This document shows, piece by piece, positions 23,887 through 33,944 of a DNA stretch of 64,000 bases. A program made the translations under genes and the position numbers. Numbering within the stretch: the stretch's first letter is position 1; the number at the start of each line of letters is the position of its first letter. Location: contig NZ_JAANIG010000006.1 of assembly GCF_011174675.1 (NCBI RefSeq), positions 1 through 64,000 of the forward strand. The letters run 5' to 3'. The DNA is from Perlabentimonas gracilis. Its GTDB lineage: Bacteria; Bacteroidota; Bacteroidia; Bacteroidales; Tenuifilaceae. The notes beneath the pieces were generated by a model. That model was not told the DNA's origin. It saw only the letters and a list, made by a program, of their open reading frames with translations, and did no database searches.

Positions 23887-25305
23887 TTAGTATCTATAGT
23901 GCTCGGGCTTGTATGGCCCCTCAACCTTAACGCCAATGTAGTCGGCTTGCTCTTTGGTTAGCTTGGTTAGCTTAACACCAAGCTGCTCAAGGTGCAGGCG
24001 TGCTACCTCTTCGTCGAGGTGTTTTGGTAGTCGGTAAACATCAACCGACAAATCTTTTTGCCATAGCTCCAGCTGGGCAAGGGTTTGGTTGGTAAAGCTA
24101 TTGCTCATCACGAAGCTTGGGTGGCCAGTGGCGCAGCCAAGGTTTACCAAACGGCCTTCGGCCAGGATGAAGATGGAATGACCATCCTCGAAGAAGTACT
24201 GGTCGACCTGTGGCTTAACGGTTTCCTTGCGGACGCCGGGGGCGTTGTTTAGCTTTTCAACCTGTATCTCGTTGTCGAAGTGACCAATATTGCACACAAT
24301 GGCCTGATCCTTCATCTTCAGTAGATGCTCAAGGGTGATTACGTCGCGGTTTCCGGTTGATGTAACGTAGATGTTCCCCTCATCAAGAGCCTCTTCGATA
24401 GGCTTAATCTCAAAGCCTTCCATGGCAGCTTGTAGGGCGCAGATGGGGTCAATTTCGGTTACAATAACCCTTGCTCCGTATGCGCGCATGCTCTTGGCGC
24501 ATCCCTTGCCCACATCGCCGTAGCCAAGTACAACTACCACCTTGCCGGCAATCATTACATCGGTGGCGCGCTTAATGCCATCGGCAAGCGATTCGCGGCA
24601 GCCGTAAAGGTTGTCGAACTTGCTCTTGGTCACCGAATCGTTCACGTTGATAGCTGGAACTAGCAGCTCGCCGCGCTCCATCATCTGGTATAGACGATGA
24701 ACACCTGTGGTGGTCTCTTCCGATACGCCTTTCCACTCCTTGGCTAGCTTATGCCATTTTTGGTTGTCCTCGGTTAGGGTTTGCTTCAATAGTTTAAGAA
24801 TCTCTTTCTCCTCAATGCTTTCTCCTTCGCGCTCAATGGTTCTGGGATCATCCTCTGCTTTGCAGCCCATATGGATTAGCAGGGTTGCGTCACCGCCATC
24901 GTCAACAATTAGGTGCGGCCCCTTATCGCCGGGGAATGATAGCGCTTGTTTGGTACACCACCAGTACTCCTCCAGCGTTTCGCCTTTCCATGCAAATACG
25001 GGAACACCAGCAGCCGCAATTGCTGCAGCGGCGTGATCTTGAGTTGAGAATATGTTGCAGCTTGCCCATCGCACATCGGCACCCAGCTCCACTAGGGTTT
25101 CAATTAGCACGGCGGTTTGTATGGTCATGTGTAGCGAGCCAGAAACCCTTGCCCCCTTCAGAGGTTTTTCGGCGGAATACTTATTTCTGATGGCCATAAG
25201 CCCTGGCATCTCCTTTTCTGCAATGCTAATCTCTTTCCTGCCCCAGTCGGCCAGCGAAATGTCCTTCACCTTGTATGGAAGTGTTTCTGTGATAGTTTTG
25301 TTCAT
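23887..25305 (-). CDS. ahcY: adenosylhomocysteinase
   Basis: A 472-residue NAD-dependent S-adenosylhomocysteine hydrolase that clears the product of SAM-dependent methylation, giving adenosine and homocysteine. I start at 25305 ([22 protein letters not shown]); an upstream extension is not conserved-looking. The substrate region [17 protein letters not shown], the NAD-binding [20 protein letters not shown] and the C-terminal KPEHYRY are all intact. Length is standard. The 70-bp leader contains small hairpin-forming segments, but I do not recognise an SAH or SAM riboswitch in it. A terminator follows. Confidence 0.98.
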   Translation of the reverse strand: MNKTITETLPYKVKDISLADWGRKEISIAEKEMPGLMAIRNKYSAEKPLKGARVSGSLHMTIQTAVLIETLVELGADVRWASCNIFSTQDHAAAAIAAAGVPVFAWKGETLEEYWWCTKQALSFPGDKGPHLIVDDGGDATLLIHMGCKAEDDPRTIEREGESIEEKEILKLLKQTLTEDNQKWHKLAKEWKGVSEETTTGVHRLYQMMERGELLVPAINVNDSVTKSKFDNLYGCRESLADGIKRATDVMIAGKVVVVLGYGDVGKGCAKSMRAYGARVIVTEIDPICALQAAMEGFEIKPIEEALDEGNIYVTSTGNRDVITLEHLLKMKDQAIVCNIGHFDNEIQVEKLNNAPGVRKETVKPQVDQYFFEDGHSIFILAEGRLVNLGCATGHPSFVMSNSFTNQTLAQLELWQKDLSVDVYRLPKHLDEEVARLHLEQLGVKLTKLTKEQADYIGVKVEGPYKPEHYRY

Positions 25306-25376
25306 AATTATTTGTTTTAATTCATTGTGATGTATTGCGCGGGGTAAGCCCAACCTCACCTTAAAAACCTCAGTTT

Positions 25377-25838
25377 TTATTGGTTTATTTCCAGGTCGAG
25401 CTGCCTTCCTTCTTCAAGTGCTTTTTTGTCCATTCCAGTGCCAACTGCCATTCCTATAACCAACCCAATTGGAAGTCCTATGCCTATGAAAGCCATATTG
25501 CCGAAACTAGCCCCAAACACAACTCCAAGCGGAAGCCCAAATACAGCAAGCCCTAGTGCCATCCAATAATTACGATAATGGTTTATAGTAACTAGTTTCA
25601 GCTCTTTCTCAAGTAGCTCAATAATTTTTGCTTGTTTCTTTATTACCATTTTCCTCAATTTGTCCCCAGAGTATGCTGTGTTTAGCTCCTCATTATCATT
25701 ATTAATAGATGATACTATTGGGTTGGGCAGGTCTCTCTTGCGCAATTGAACTAGCAGTTTCTCGAATTGGAGATATGCTTCTTTTAGCTTGGGGTTGCTG
25801 TCCAATTCCGAAGGGTTATTCAGCTCAGTAATTACCAT
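25377..25838 (-). CDS. hypothetical membrane protein with glycine-rich helical hairpin
   Basis: A 153-residue protein I cannot name. I start at the ATG at 25838 ([22 protein letters not shown]). The first 90 residues are charged and helical. They are followed by two closely spaced glycine-rich hydrophobic segments (about 98-140; [20 protein letters not shown] and [18 protein letters not shown]), resembling a glycine-zipper membrane hairpin. A TATCTTTG -7 element lies at 25899-25906. It lies between ribF and ahcY with no obvious functional tie. Confidence 0.7.
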   Translation of the reverse strand: MVITELNNPSELDSNPKLKEAYLQFEKLLVQLRKRDLPNPIVSSINNDNEELNTAYSGDKLRKMVIKKQAKIIELLEKELKLVTINHYRNYWMALGLAVFGLPLGVVFGASFGNMAFIGIGLPIGLVIGMAVGTGMDKKALEEGRQLDLEINQ

Positions 25839-25898
25839 CCAATTTTGTGTTTGTTCTGTTTGCAAAAAGTTGAAACAATATTGTGTCCTAAATGGTTG

Positions 25899-25906
25899 CA
25901 AAGATA
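25899..25906 (-). promoter_or_regulatory. -7 promoter element upstream of the 25838 gene
   Basis: Minus-strand TATCTTTG matches TAnnTTTG. It gives a leader of about 55 bases. No clear -33. Confidence 0.45.
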
Positions 25907-25922
25907 ATCAAAAAAAATGGAG

Positions 25923-26867
25923 CTACGAGGCGTTGCTATGAGCGTTCAGAAGTTTAACGGCGTTCTCCTTGTCGGCTTTTAGCTGTTCCTTTAGCGATTC
26001 CAAGGAATCGAATTTTTGTTCATCCCTAATCTTTTCAACAAATCTTACGGTTATCTCTTCGTTGTAAATATTCTTGCTAAACCCAATGATATGTGCCTCA
26101 ATGGTTCGCTCAAGACCATCGCCAAGGGTTGGACGGATGCCAATATTCAGCATGGCGGGATACGAGGTTCCCTCGTAATGTACCCAAACGGCATATACTC
26201 CGTTGGCTGGCACCTGTTTAAATGTTTCGGAGGGGCTGATATTGGCTGTGGGAAATCCTATGGCTCTGCCAACCTGCTGTCCTCCTTCAATTGTTCCTGT
26301 TATGCTGTAATGCCTGCCAAGCATTGCATTGGCGTGTTCGAGGTTACCTAAGTCTAGCGCTTCGCGTATCTTAGTGGAGCTAATATTTACCCCATCGATG
26401 CTAACAGGGGCAACCTGGGTAGCGTGGTAACCGAAATGATTCTCATGCTGTTTAAGCAGGTTGTAGTTACCCTGTCCCTTATATCCAAATGCGTGGTTAT
26501 AACCCAAAACGATAGCGGAGGGTCTAAGGTTTTTTACTAGGTAATCCTCAATAAAAGCAATGGCTGGGGTTTTGGCAAATTCTGTGGTAAACTCAATTAC
26601 AAGCACAGCATCAATACCCTTTGCAAATAAAAGCTGCTGTTTCTCTTCCAGTGTGCTAAGTAGCTTTAGCTTCTGGTCGTCGTTGTGGAGCACCTTGCGA
26701 GGGTGTGGCCAAAAGGTGATTAGGAGGCTTTGCCTGTTGTGTGCATTGGCTTGGCGTTTTACGGCGTCAATTATTGCGCAATGCCCCAGGTGCACCCCAT
26801 CGAAAAAACCGATGGTTACAACTGGACTGCTTATGTTAACCTCATTTATGTCGTGGTAAATGATCAT
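25923..26867 (-). CDS. ribF: bifunctional riboflavin kinase / FAD synthetase
   Basis: A 314-residue enzyme converting riboflavin to FMN and then FAD. The N-terminal nucleotidyltransferase domain shows GFFDGVHLGHCAII and GYNHAFG; the C-terminal kinase has GRAIGFPTANI and GVYAVWV. I take the ATG at 26867; a GTG two codons upstream is an alternative. A TATTTTTG -7 element (26885-26892) sits inside the tail of the glycogen operon terminator, giving a short leader. Confidence 0.95.
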   Translation of the reverse strand: MIIYHDINEVNISSPVVTIGFFDGVHLGHCAIIDAVKRQANAHNRQSLLITFWPHPRKVLHNDDQKLKLLSTLEEKQQLLFAKGIDAVLVIEFTTEFAKTPAIAFIEDYLVKNLRPSAIVLGYNHAFGYKGQGNYNLLKQHENHFGYHATQVAPVSIDGVNISSTKIREALDLGNLEHANAMLGRHYSITGTIEGGQQVGRAIGFPTANISPSETFKQVPANGVYAVWVHYEGTSYPAMLNIGIRPTLGDGLERTIEAHIIGFSKNIYNEEITVRFVEKIRDEQKFDSLESLKEQLKADKENAVKLLNAHSNAS

Positions 26868-26884
26868 AGGCACTTTCTGTAGTG

Positions 26885-26892
26885 CAAAAATA
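26885..26892 (-). promoter_or_regulatory. -7 promoter element of ribF
   Basis: Minus-strand TATTTTTG, about 18 bp before the ATG. It overlaps the T-tail of the preceding terminator. Confidence 0.45.
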
Positions 26893-26924
26893 GCAAAAGA
26901 AGCCGATATTGTCGGCTTCTTTCA
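26890..26924 (-). terminator. Rho-independent terminator of the alpha-glucan operon
   Basis: A perfect 11-bp stem AAAGAAGCCGA (26896-26906) with TCGGCTTCTTT (26912-26922), 5-base loop. On the minus strand it runs into TTTTGCTATTTTT. Confidence 0.9.
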
Positions 26925-26944
26925 TGGGTTAAAATTAGGATATG

Positions 26945-29900
26945 CTATATCCACCTTACTAGGGTGAAGTCCATACGGTGGGGCATGTCGTTGTTCTTGG
27001 CGTAAATTCTAATGCCCGAGTCGAATACTCCGGGATCCGTTGGCACAAATGTAAGCTTAAATGTGGCCCGTTGCCCCTCCACATTCTCAAGATCAAACTC
27101 CTGGGTGTGCTTAATGGTTACATCGCCATTCTCTACTAGTTCAGCAATTACCATTTCAACCCCAATTTCGTTTGGCGACAGGCTGCCTAAATCAATCACA
27201 ACTTCCGAGGTGTACTCTTTCCCCAGAACAATGGCTTGTCGCGATGTGTCGAATTGGGTGGCTGTAATAACCTCTAAACTTTCCCAGTTGCGTGTCATCT
27301 TTCGCTTCCATGCTGCCATCCTTTTGGCGAGTTCAAAATCTTCCTCCATAAGCCTGTTGTGCCTAATGTAAAGCTTGTGGTAGAACCTGTCCTCGTAGTC
27401 AATCATCATTCGGGTGGAGCTGAAGTTTGATGCCACCTCGGCGATGGACTTCTTGATTGATGCAACCCACTCCGTTGGCACATCATTCTCGTTTCTGCTG
27501 TAGAACTTGGGGGCTATTTCGTTCTCTATTATAGAATATATAAGCTCAGCATCCAGCTCATCTTGGTATTCGTGCTGTGCATATGTTTGCTCCAATGGCA
27601 ATGCCCAACCAGTATCGGGAATATAACCCTCAACCCACCAGCCGTCGAGCACGCTAAAGTGCATGCTGCCGTTCATAACAGCTTTCATACCGCTTGTGCC
27701 TGAGGCCTCGAGCGGGCGGGTAGGGGTGTTTAGCCAAATGTCGACACCTTGAACCATCTTCTTGGCCAGCTCCATGTTGTAGTTTTGGAGGAAGATGAAC
27801 TTCCCAACAAATTGAGGCATCTTGCTTACCTCAACCAGTCGGCGGATTAGATCCTGACCAGCCTTATCGTTGGGGTGTGCTTTGCCTGCAAACAGGAACT
27901 GGACGGGCATATCCTCGTTGTTCACAATACTGCTAAGCCTTTCCAAATCGCGGATTAGTAGGTGTGCCCTTTTGTAGGTTGCAAACCGGCGTGCAAACCC
28001 AATGGTAAGCACATCGTCTCTCATCTTCTCCTGTATCTCAACCACGTTACGTGGGCTTTCGTACTTCACAATATGTGGATTAACCAATCGGGTTCGTAAG
28101 TGATCAAAAAGATTACGACGTAGGAGGTTTCTGATTTCCCAGAGTTTGGCGTCGGGTACGGTATATATTTTGTCCCATTGCGGTGTGTTATCGAATCCTA
28201 GCTCATCGTTTTTCTCCTCAATAAGTTTCCTTACTTCTGCCGATGTCCACGTGGGGTAGTGAACGCCATTGGTAACGTAGCCTAAGTGCAGCTCACTGGG
28301 GAAATAGCCGGGCCATAGGTTGGCAAACATCTTACGGCTAACCTCGCCATGCAGCCAGCTCACGCCGTTCACCTCCTGCGAAAGGTTTGCCGCGAGATAG
28401 CTCATGGAGAATCGTTCGGTTTCGTCGCCGGGGTTTAGCTTACCCAGATCCATAAACTGCTCCCAGGTTATACCTAGCCTTTCGGGGTAGTGAGCCATAT
28501 ACGTTCTGAGCATATCCTCGGGGAATGAGTCGTGACCCGCTGGAACCGGCGTGTGGGTAGTGAATAGGCTCGATGCTCTTATCAACTCCATCGATTCGGC
28601 AAAGGAAAGCTTTGTCTCAATCATATTGCTTCGAAGCCTCTCAAGCCCAGCAAATGCAGCATGCCCCTCGTTGAGGTGGTATATGTTGGGGTGTATGCCA
28701 ATTTTTTCGAGAGCCCTAACGCCTCCAATACCCAAAATCATCTCCTGCTTAAAGCGATTTTCCCAATCGCCACCGTACAGGTGATGTGTAATTGCTCTAT
28801 CCTCATAATTGTTATCCTCAAAGTCGGTGTCGAGTAGGTATAGCTCCGTGCGGCCAATATCGGCACGCCAAATACGTGCTTTTACAGTGCGTCCGGGGAA
28901 GGCCACCCCAATGGTTTGCCACTTGCCATTTTGGTTGCGCACGGGCTTAGCTAGCGTTTGTGCAAAGTTTTGCTGATCGTATGCTGCCACTTGCTGCCCA
29001 GTGGAGGATAGCTGCTGAGTGAAGTAGCCGTATCGGTAAAAAAGGCCTACCCCTACGATGGGAACATTTCGATCCGAAGCCTCCTTAAGGTAATCGCCGG
29101 CAAGTACTCCAAGCCCACCTGAGTAGAGCTTTAGGCTGTGATGGAGACCATACTCCATACTTAGGTACGCAATTTTTGCCCCTTTGCGTCCCACCTTTTT
29201 GGCCATGTACTCCTTAAAATGCTTATGAACTTTTGCCAGCTTCTCGAGAAACGCTTCATCTTTCTCTAGCTCAAGGTATTGGTGTAATGATATTTGGTCG
29301 AGGAATTGAATTGGGTTATGCTCGCACTCATCCCAAAGCTCGGGATCTATGGATTCGAACAGGTTAGTTGCATCGGGGTTCCAGCACCACCATAGATTTT
29401 TCGATAGCTCATCAAGCGCTGCCAACTTCTCGGGGATGTTTTTTTGGATAAGCAACCTCACCCAGTTGGGCTTGTTAATATGGTACTTCTTCTCGATATG
29501 CGGCAGCTGCTCCTCGCGATCGAGCTCCATGAATTGCTGTGTTCGCTGCTCAACCTTTTGCAGGGCAATGTTGTATGCCTCTTTGTAATAGATAATCTGG
29601 CTCTCCCAAAGTGCAATTCGTGATACCTCCAGAGCATTGTTCCTGTAGTTTTCTTGTCCTTCCAGATTAAGGGTAGAATAGTGACAGATGGTTTTAGATA
29701 TTTCATCTACCACAAAGCTGTCATTATCATCAGTTCTTTCTATCACCTTTATGCCCGGATGATCCTTTGAGTAGTAGGTATTCACCCATAGTCCAAACCC
29801 AGCAAGGGTGGTGGTTATTGTAGGTACATGAAAGGCCAAACTTTCAAGCGGGGTGTATCCCCACGGCTCGTAGTACGATGGGAACACCGATATGTCCATC

Positions 29901-31183
29901 CCTATTAGCAGATCCCAATAGGGAAGGTTGAAAATGCCATCGTTGCCATTAAGGTAGCAGGGCACGAAGAATATTTTTACCTTGTCGCTCGATGAGTTAA
30001 AAAGGCCTGCATGCTTAAACTTGTTGAGAATAGGATCCGTTTCGGGTTCATTGAGGTAGTGTGTTATATGCGTGTTGCTAAGCACCACCACATTCTCATT
30101 CTCCTGAATATTTTTGAAAACATCCTTTCGGGGGCCATGATGACCACCAGGAATTAGTATGAATGCCAATACTTCGCGCTGTAAGTCCGTGCAATTGTTT
30201 AGTTTGGCCATGGCATCAATAAATACATCAATGCCCTTGTTTTTAAACTCGTACCGGCCGCTTATGCCCACCACAAGGGCATCCTTGGCCACATCGTGAG
30301 CCAGCAAGGCTTCGGCAACCTCATAAAACTTAACCTTAGCCTCTATGCGGCGTAGGTTAAACTCATCGCCCTGGGGTACGAAGCTATTCTCGAATCCATT
30401 GGGCGTAACCACATCAACCTTTTTGCCATGAAACTGTTCGCACTCGCGGGCGGTAAGGTCGCTTACGGTGGTGTAGCAGTCGGCCTCAAGAGCCGCAATT
30501 TTTTCGAGCGATTGTTTCGAGACCACGTTGAACTCAATGGCCTTTTGCTCGGCGTTGTACTTGCTGAGGTTGCCGTACAGCGGGATGTTGTTGCCCGCTA
30601 TGCATCGACCCATAACCGTGGCGTGGGTAGTGAATATGTTACCTGCCTGGGGCAGATGTTTTTTTAGATACAGCAACCCTGTGCCTGTCATCCACTCATG
30701 GAACTGGGCAACAATTCGGTGCCTCTGGGTAAGTTGAAACTTGGTAAAACTTTCTATTACCTTTCCCGCAGCATAACCAAAAAGGCCAGGCTCAATATAG
30801 TCCCACTGACCGGTTATTGAGTCGAGCTTATAATCCTCCCAAAACTCTCTGAAGATATCGTCTTTTTTGGAGAAGAATTGGGTGAAATCGACAATCACCA
30901 CAACGGGTTTGCCCTCAATATTCCAGCGGCCAATCCTAACCCTAAGACCCTCCTCGGACGCCTTGTTCCGCCATGAGGCGAATAGCTGCGGATCTTCAAT
31001 AAACTCGGGGTTCTTTTCAGTATCGCGCCATACGTCGGGGCCAATTAGAATCAAGTTGTTCTTGTGCTCTTGCACCAGAGTTAGGGCCTTGGTGGATATT
31101 ACCGTGTGAATTCCACCCACCTTATTGCAAATTTCCCAACTCACCTCAAATAGGTAGTCGGGGCGTAATAGTTTGTCTTTCAT
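26945..31183 (-). CDS. glycogen synthase (GT3-like) - alpha-glucan phosphorylase (GT35) fusion
   Basis: A 1412-residue fusion. Residues 1 to about 560 are a glycogen/starch synthase of the GT3-like type (EVSWEICNKVGGIHTVIST near the start, ESLAFHVPTITTT in the acceptor half). Residues from about 570 are an alpha-glucan phosphorylase of the long bacterial/archaeal class (EYGLHHSLKLYSGGLGVLAG; the pyridoxal-phosphate Lys is in GTSGMKAVMNG, about K1167). One half would extend and the other phosphorolytically shorten alpha-1,4-glucan, giving glucose-1-phosphate. The fusion is known in Bacteroidales. It is the last gene of the four-gene operon, 42 bp after the GH57 gene. Confidence 0.93.
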   Translation of the reverse strand: MKDKLLRPDYLFEVSWEICNKVGGIHTVISTKALTLVQEHKNNLILIGPDVWRDTEKNPEFIEDPQLFASWRNKASEEGLRVRIGRWNIEGKPVVVIVDFTQFFSKKDDIFREFWEDYKLDSITGQWDYIEPGLFGYAAGKVIESFTKFQLTQRHRIVAQFHEWMTGTGLLYLKKHLPQAGNIFTTHATVMGRCIAGNNIPLYGNLSKYNAEQKAIEFNVVSKQSLEKIAALEADCYTTVSDLTARECEQFHGKKVDVVTPNGFENSFVPQGDEFNLRRIEAKVKFYEVAEALLAHDVAKDALVVGISGRYEFKNKGIDVFIDAMAKLNNCTDLQREVLAFILIPGGHHGPRKDVFKNIQENENVVVLSNTHITHYLNEPETDPILNKFKHAGLFNSSSDKVKIFFVPCYLNGNDGIFNLPYWDLLIGMDISVFPSYYEPWGYTPLESLAFHVPTITTTLAGFGLWVNTYYSKDHPGIKVIERTDDNDSFVVDEISKTICHYSTLNLEGQENYRNNALEVSRIALWESQIIYYKEAYNIALQKVEQRTQQFMELDREEQLPHIEKKYHINKPNWVRLLIQKNIPEKLAALDELSKNLWWCWNPDATNLFESIDPELWDECEHNPIQFLDQISLHQYLELEKDEAFLEKLAKVHKHFKEYMAKKVGRKGAKIAYLSMEYGLHHSLKLYSGGLGVLAGDYLKEASDRNVPIVGVGLFYRYGYFTQQLSSTGQQVAAYDQQNFAQTLAKPVRNQNGKWQTIGVAFPGRTVKARIWRADIGRTELYLLDTDFEDNNYEDRAITHHLYGGDWENRFKQEMILGIGGVRALEKIGIHPNIYHLNEGHAAFAGLERLRSNMIETKLSFAESMELIRASSLFTTHTPVPAGHDSFPEDMLRTYMAHYPERLGITWEQFMDLGKLNPGDETERFSMSYLAANLSQEVNGVSWLHGEVSRKMFANLWPGYFPSELHLGYVTNGVHYPTWTSAEVRKLIEEKNDELGFDNTPQWDKIYTVPDAKLWEIRNLLRRNLFDHLRTRLVNPHIVKYESPRNVVEIQEKMRDDVLTIGFARRFATYKRAHLLIRDLERLSSIVNNEDMPVQFLFAGKAHPNDKAGQDLIRRLVEVSKMPQFVGKFIFLQNYNMELAKKMVQGVDIWLNTPTRPLEASGTSGMKAVMNGSMHFSVLDGWWVEGYIPDTGWALPLEQTYAQHEYQDELDAELIYSIIENEIAPKFYSRNENDVPTEWVASIKKSIAEVASNFSSTRMMIDYEDRFYHKLYIRHNRLMEEDFELAKRMAAWKRKMTRNWESLEVITATQFDTSRQAIVLGKEYTSEVVIDLGSLSPNEIGVEMVIAELVENGDVTIKHTQEFDLENVEGQRATFKLTFVPTDPGVFDSGIRIYAKNNDMPHRMDFTLVRWI

Positions 31184-31225
31184 CGTAGTGGTGGTGTTTC
31201 ATTGCGTTTAAAACATCAATAAAAA

Positions 31226-32608
31226 CTACTTCTTCTCTCTTTTTGCTCTTGCTGCTCCCTTTGCGGGGCTGGTTTTTGCTTTTGATGCTCTTGGTTTTTT
31301 GGGCTTGCTCTCGGTAGCCGATAGTTTTTTGAGATTGTTTAGCTCCAAAATCTTTTTCTCGTAGTCCTTTATCAGCGTGTCAATATCGTTGGGGTTTATC
31401 ACTCCAGAAGTTTCTGCTGTTTCTTGGGCGTTGTTGAGCCTAAGCTTAAAATCGCTTAGTGCATTCATAAAGTTGATGAAAGCTTCGTAGGGTGTGTCGT
31501 ATGGGTTGAAATACTTGTGTACATCGCCATCGCTAAACCACTTGGTGCACATGTAGTAGAAGTGGTCACTAGTTTGCAGGTATTTCCAGTCGCGTTGAAT
31601 ATCAGGATCGTCAATGCTTGCAACTCTGTTCATGATATCGTAAAGATTATCAAAGGCTTCATCCTGCATCTCGTTGCCAAGCCAAGCGGTTAGGTCGCGC
31701 TCCTCATCGGCCCAGCTTATAGGGAAAGGCACATGAAGCGGTGCTATAGGTTGGTGCTTTTTGGCTGCCTCGGCAGGGGTTAGGAACTCGAAATTCGAGT
31801 CGGAGAATACACGCCCTGGGAGCGCCTTCATGAAGTCGAAGATTCCCGTTTCGGCCCACTGGTGCTCGCCAAAGGTTTCGTAGTCCATGAATAGGTTGAT
31901 TATCTCATCCTTGCTGTCGATTGAGTTGAGCCAGTGCACATATTTCTCAGTGGTGAGTGGCCACTCCTCCCACCCACGGTTCGAGAAGCGGAAGGCGATA
32001 TCGTCGCTCATCTGAAAGTTTTTGAGCAGCAGCCTTAGCTTTGGGTTTATGGCATTGGTGTATAGGTAATTTGGGCTTTTCCATCCCATGATATGCTTTG
32101 CGCCCTCGGTTAGCATGGCCTTAAAGCCCATATCGGCTACCATAGCGCCAATCTCATCGGAGTATATTAGCTCCGTGTTTCGGAATGTGGTTGGCTTTTG
32201 CCCAAAGAGCTGTTCAACTTTCTGGGTTTGCGCCACAACCTGCTTCTCAAATTCGTCGCGACACTTAAGCGCAGAAAGGGAGTGTGAATAGGTTTCGGCA
32301 ATAAACTCAACGCTACCTGTTTGTGCCAGCTTCACAAAGGTTTCAAGCACGTCGGGGGCATACATTTCAAACTGATCGAGGGCCGTACCCGATATGGAGT
32401 AAGCAATCTTAAATTTGCTGCCATACTCATTGATAAGTGAAAGCATAAGGTTGTTGGTGGGCAGGTAGCATTTTTCGGCCACCTTGCGCATGATGGAGCG
32501 GTTGGCAAACTCGTCGAAATAGTTGTGGTACTGCCCAATATCGAAGAAACGGTACTTGCGAAGCCTGAAGGGCTGGTGAACCTGAAAGTAGAAGCAGATT
32601 GTTTTCAT
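31226..32608 (-). CDS. GH57 family alpha-glucan hydrolase/transferase
   Basis: A 460-residue cytoplasmic GH57 enzyme (alpha-amylase or 4-alpha-glucanotransferase type), with no signal peptide. The N-terminus ICFYFQVHQPFRLR has the family HQP motif; the nucleophile Glu is in FRNTELIYSDEIG and the acid/base Asp in FMDYETFGEH. The last 40 residues are a lysine/alanine/proline-rich basic tail (about 425-460), which is not part of the catalytic domain and may bind nucleic acid or polysaccharide. It sits between the GT4 synthase-like gene and the synthase-phosphorylase fusion. Confidence 0.9.
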   Translation of the reverse strand: MKTICFYFQVHQPFRLRKYRFFDIGQYHNYFDEFANRSIMRKVAEKCYLPTNNLMLSLINEYGSKFKIAYSISGTALDQFEMYAPDVLETFVKLAQTGSVEFIAETYSHSLSALKCRDEFEKQVVAQTQKVEQLFGQKPTTFRNTELIYSDEIGAMVADMGFKAMLTEGAKHIMGWKSPNYLYTNAINPKLRLLLKNFQMSDDIAFRFSNRGWEEWPLTTEKYVHWLNSIDSKDEIINLFMDYETFGEHQWAETGIFDFMKALPGRVFSDSNFEFLTPAEAAKKHQPIAPLHVPFPISWADEERDLTAWLGNEMQDEAFDNLYDIMNRVASIDDPDIQRDWKYLQTSDHFYYMCTKWFSDGDVHKYFNPYDTPYEAFINFMNALSDFKLRLNNAQETAETSGVINPNDIDTLIKDYEKKILELNNLKKLSATESKPKKPRASKAKTSPAKGAARAKREKK

Positions 32609-32645
32609 TACTATAGGGTTTTATTTTTTTACTAAGGAATTGGTG

Positions 32646-33935
32646 CTATAGCCCATTAAGAACCATTTCGTAAACTTTTTTCACCTCAAGGGCTGCGTTC
32701 TCCCACTTGAGGTTGTTAACCTCGTCTTGTCCGTATCGCTTAAAGTATGTCGATAGGGCTTCGTAGTTCAGTAGGCCATGAATGCTATCGGCCATGGCGT
32801 CAATATCCCAAAAATCGACCTTAAGGGCATGCTTGAGCACCTCGGCCACCCCCGATTGCTTGGAGATTATGACGGGAACGTTGCTCTTCATGGCTTCGAG
32901 CGGGCTTATGCCAAAAGGCTCCGATACCGAGGGCATAACGTACACATCGCTCATGGCGAACATGGTGTTAACCTCGGTGCCCTTTAAAAAGCCAGTAAAG
33001 TGAAACTTGTGCGAAATCCCCAGCTCGGCAGCACGTCTAATCATTCGATTCATCATATCGCCGCTGCCTGCCATTACAAATCGTACGTTATCGTATCGTT
33101 GCAAAACCTTGCTGGCAGCCTCTACAAAATAGTCGGGCCCTTTCTGAAAAGTTATTCTTCCAAGAAAGGTAACCACCTTTTCGGGAACATTCTTGGTTAC
33201 GCCAGCACAATGATTGTTCCCGGTAAAATCGACCGCATTGTGTACGGTTACCACCTTGTCCTCGGGTATCCCGTATCGGTTAATAACTATGCTTCGGGTG
33301 AGGTGGCTAACCGCAATCACCATATCGGCCATTTCCATTCCCTGCTTCTCGATATCGTACACGGCTTGGTTAACATTCTCGCCGCTGCGGTCGAATTCGG
33401 TGGCATGAATATGAACAACCAAGGGTTTTCCCGAAACCATTTTGGCCGTAATGCCAGCGAGGTACGTGAGCCAGTCGTGGGCATGGATTATGTCGAATTT
33501 CTCTTTGGCAGCAATAGATCCGGCAATAATGGCATACCGCGAAACCTCTTTCATAAGATCCCTCCCATACTTACCCGAAAACTTGAACTTATGCCATGAT
33601 CTATCTTCATGCTGCTCAATCCTGTCGAGTTCGGTTTCCGAAATCAACCGTTGAAACTCCTCGGGGCCAACGTAGGGAACAAGATTAGAGCCCACCTCTA
33701 GGTAGCTAATCTTTTTCCAGAACTCCTCCAAATCGACAGAAATATGGCTAACATCTATATCCTCTGCAGGCACTAGCCGAACAGCCGACTGATCCTCGTC
33801 GCCAAAGGCCTTGGGTACAACAAAGGCCATATCAACATCATGCTTTGCCAAACCCCTTGTGAGCCCAAAGCATGCAGTGCCAAGTCCTCCCGAAATATGA
33901 GGTGGGAACTCCCAACCAAACATTAGTACTCTCAT
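32646..33935 (-). CDS. GT4-family glycosyltransferase (alpha-glucan synthesis)
   Basis: A 429-residue retaining GT-B glycosyltransferase. The N-terminus reads MRVLMFGWEFPPHISGGLGTAC, with the sugar-nucleotide glycine loop; the C-terminal half has FLGRITFQKGPDYFVEA and PSVSEPFGISPLEAM, the EX7E-type motif. The position in the operon suggests it primes or extends glycogen, probably from an NDP-glucose donor. Donor and product are inference. It starts 9 bp after the debranching enzyme gene. Confidence 0.9.
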   Translation of the reverse strand: MRVLMFGWEFPPHISGGLGTACFGLTRGLAKHDVDMAFVVPKAFGDEDQSAVRLVPAEDIDVSHISVDLEEFWKKISYLEVGSNLVPYVGPEEFQRLISETELDRIEQHEDRSWHKFKFSGKYGRDLMKEVSRYAIIAGSIAAKEKFDIIHAHDWLTYLAGITAKMVSGKPLVVHIHATEFDRSGENVNQAVYDIEKQGMEMADMVIAVSHLTRSIVINRYGIPEDKVVTVHNAVDFTGNNHCAGVTKNVPEKVVTFLGRITFQKGPDYFVEAASKVLQRYDNVRFVMAGSGDMMNRMIRRAAELGISHKFHFTGFLKGTEVNTMFAMSDVYVMPSVSEPFGISPLEAMKSNVPVIISKQSGVAEVLKHALKVDFWDIDAMADSIHGLLNYEALSTYFKRYGQDEVNNLKWENAALEVKKVYEMVLNGL

Positions 33936-33944
33936 GCCAATTGT

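Noticed and set aside
25306-25376. possible SAH or SAM riboswitch before ahcY
   Set aside because: The 70-nt leader has short hairpin-forming segments, but I cannot match a known SAH or SAM consensus; one of the hairpins more likely ends the upstream gene.
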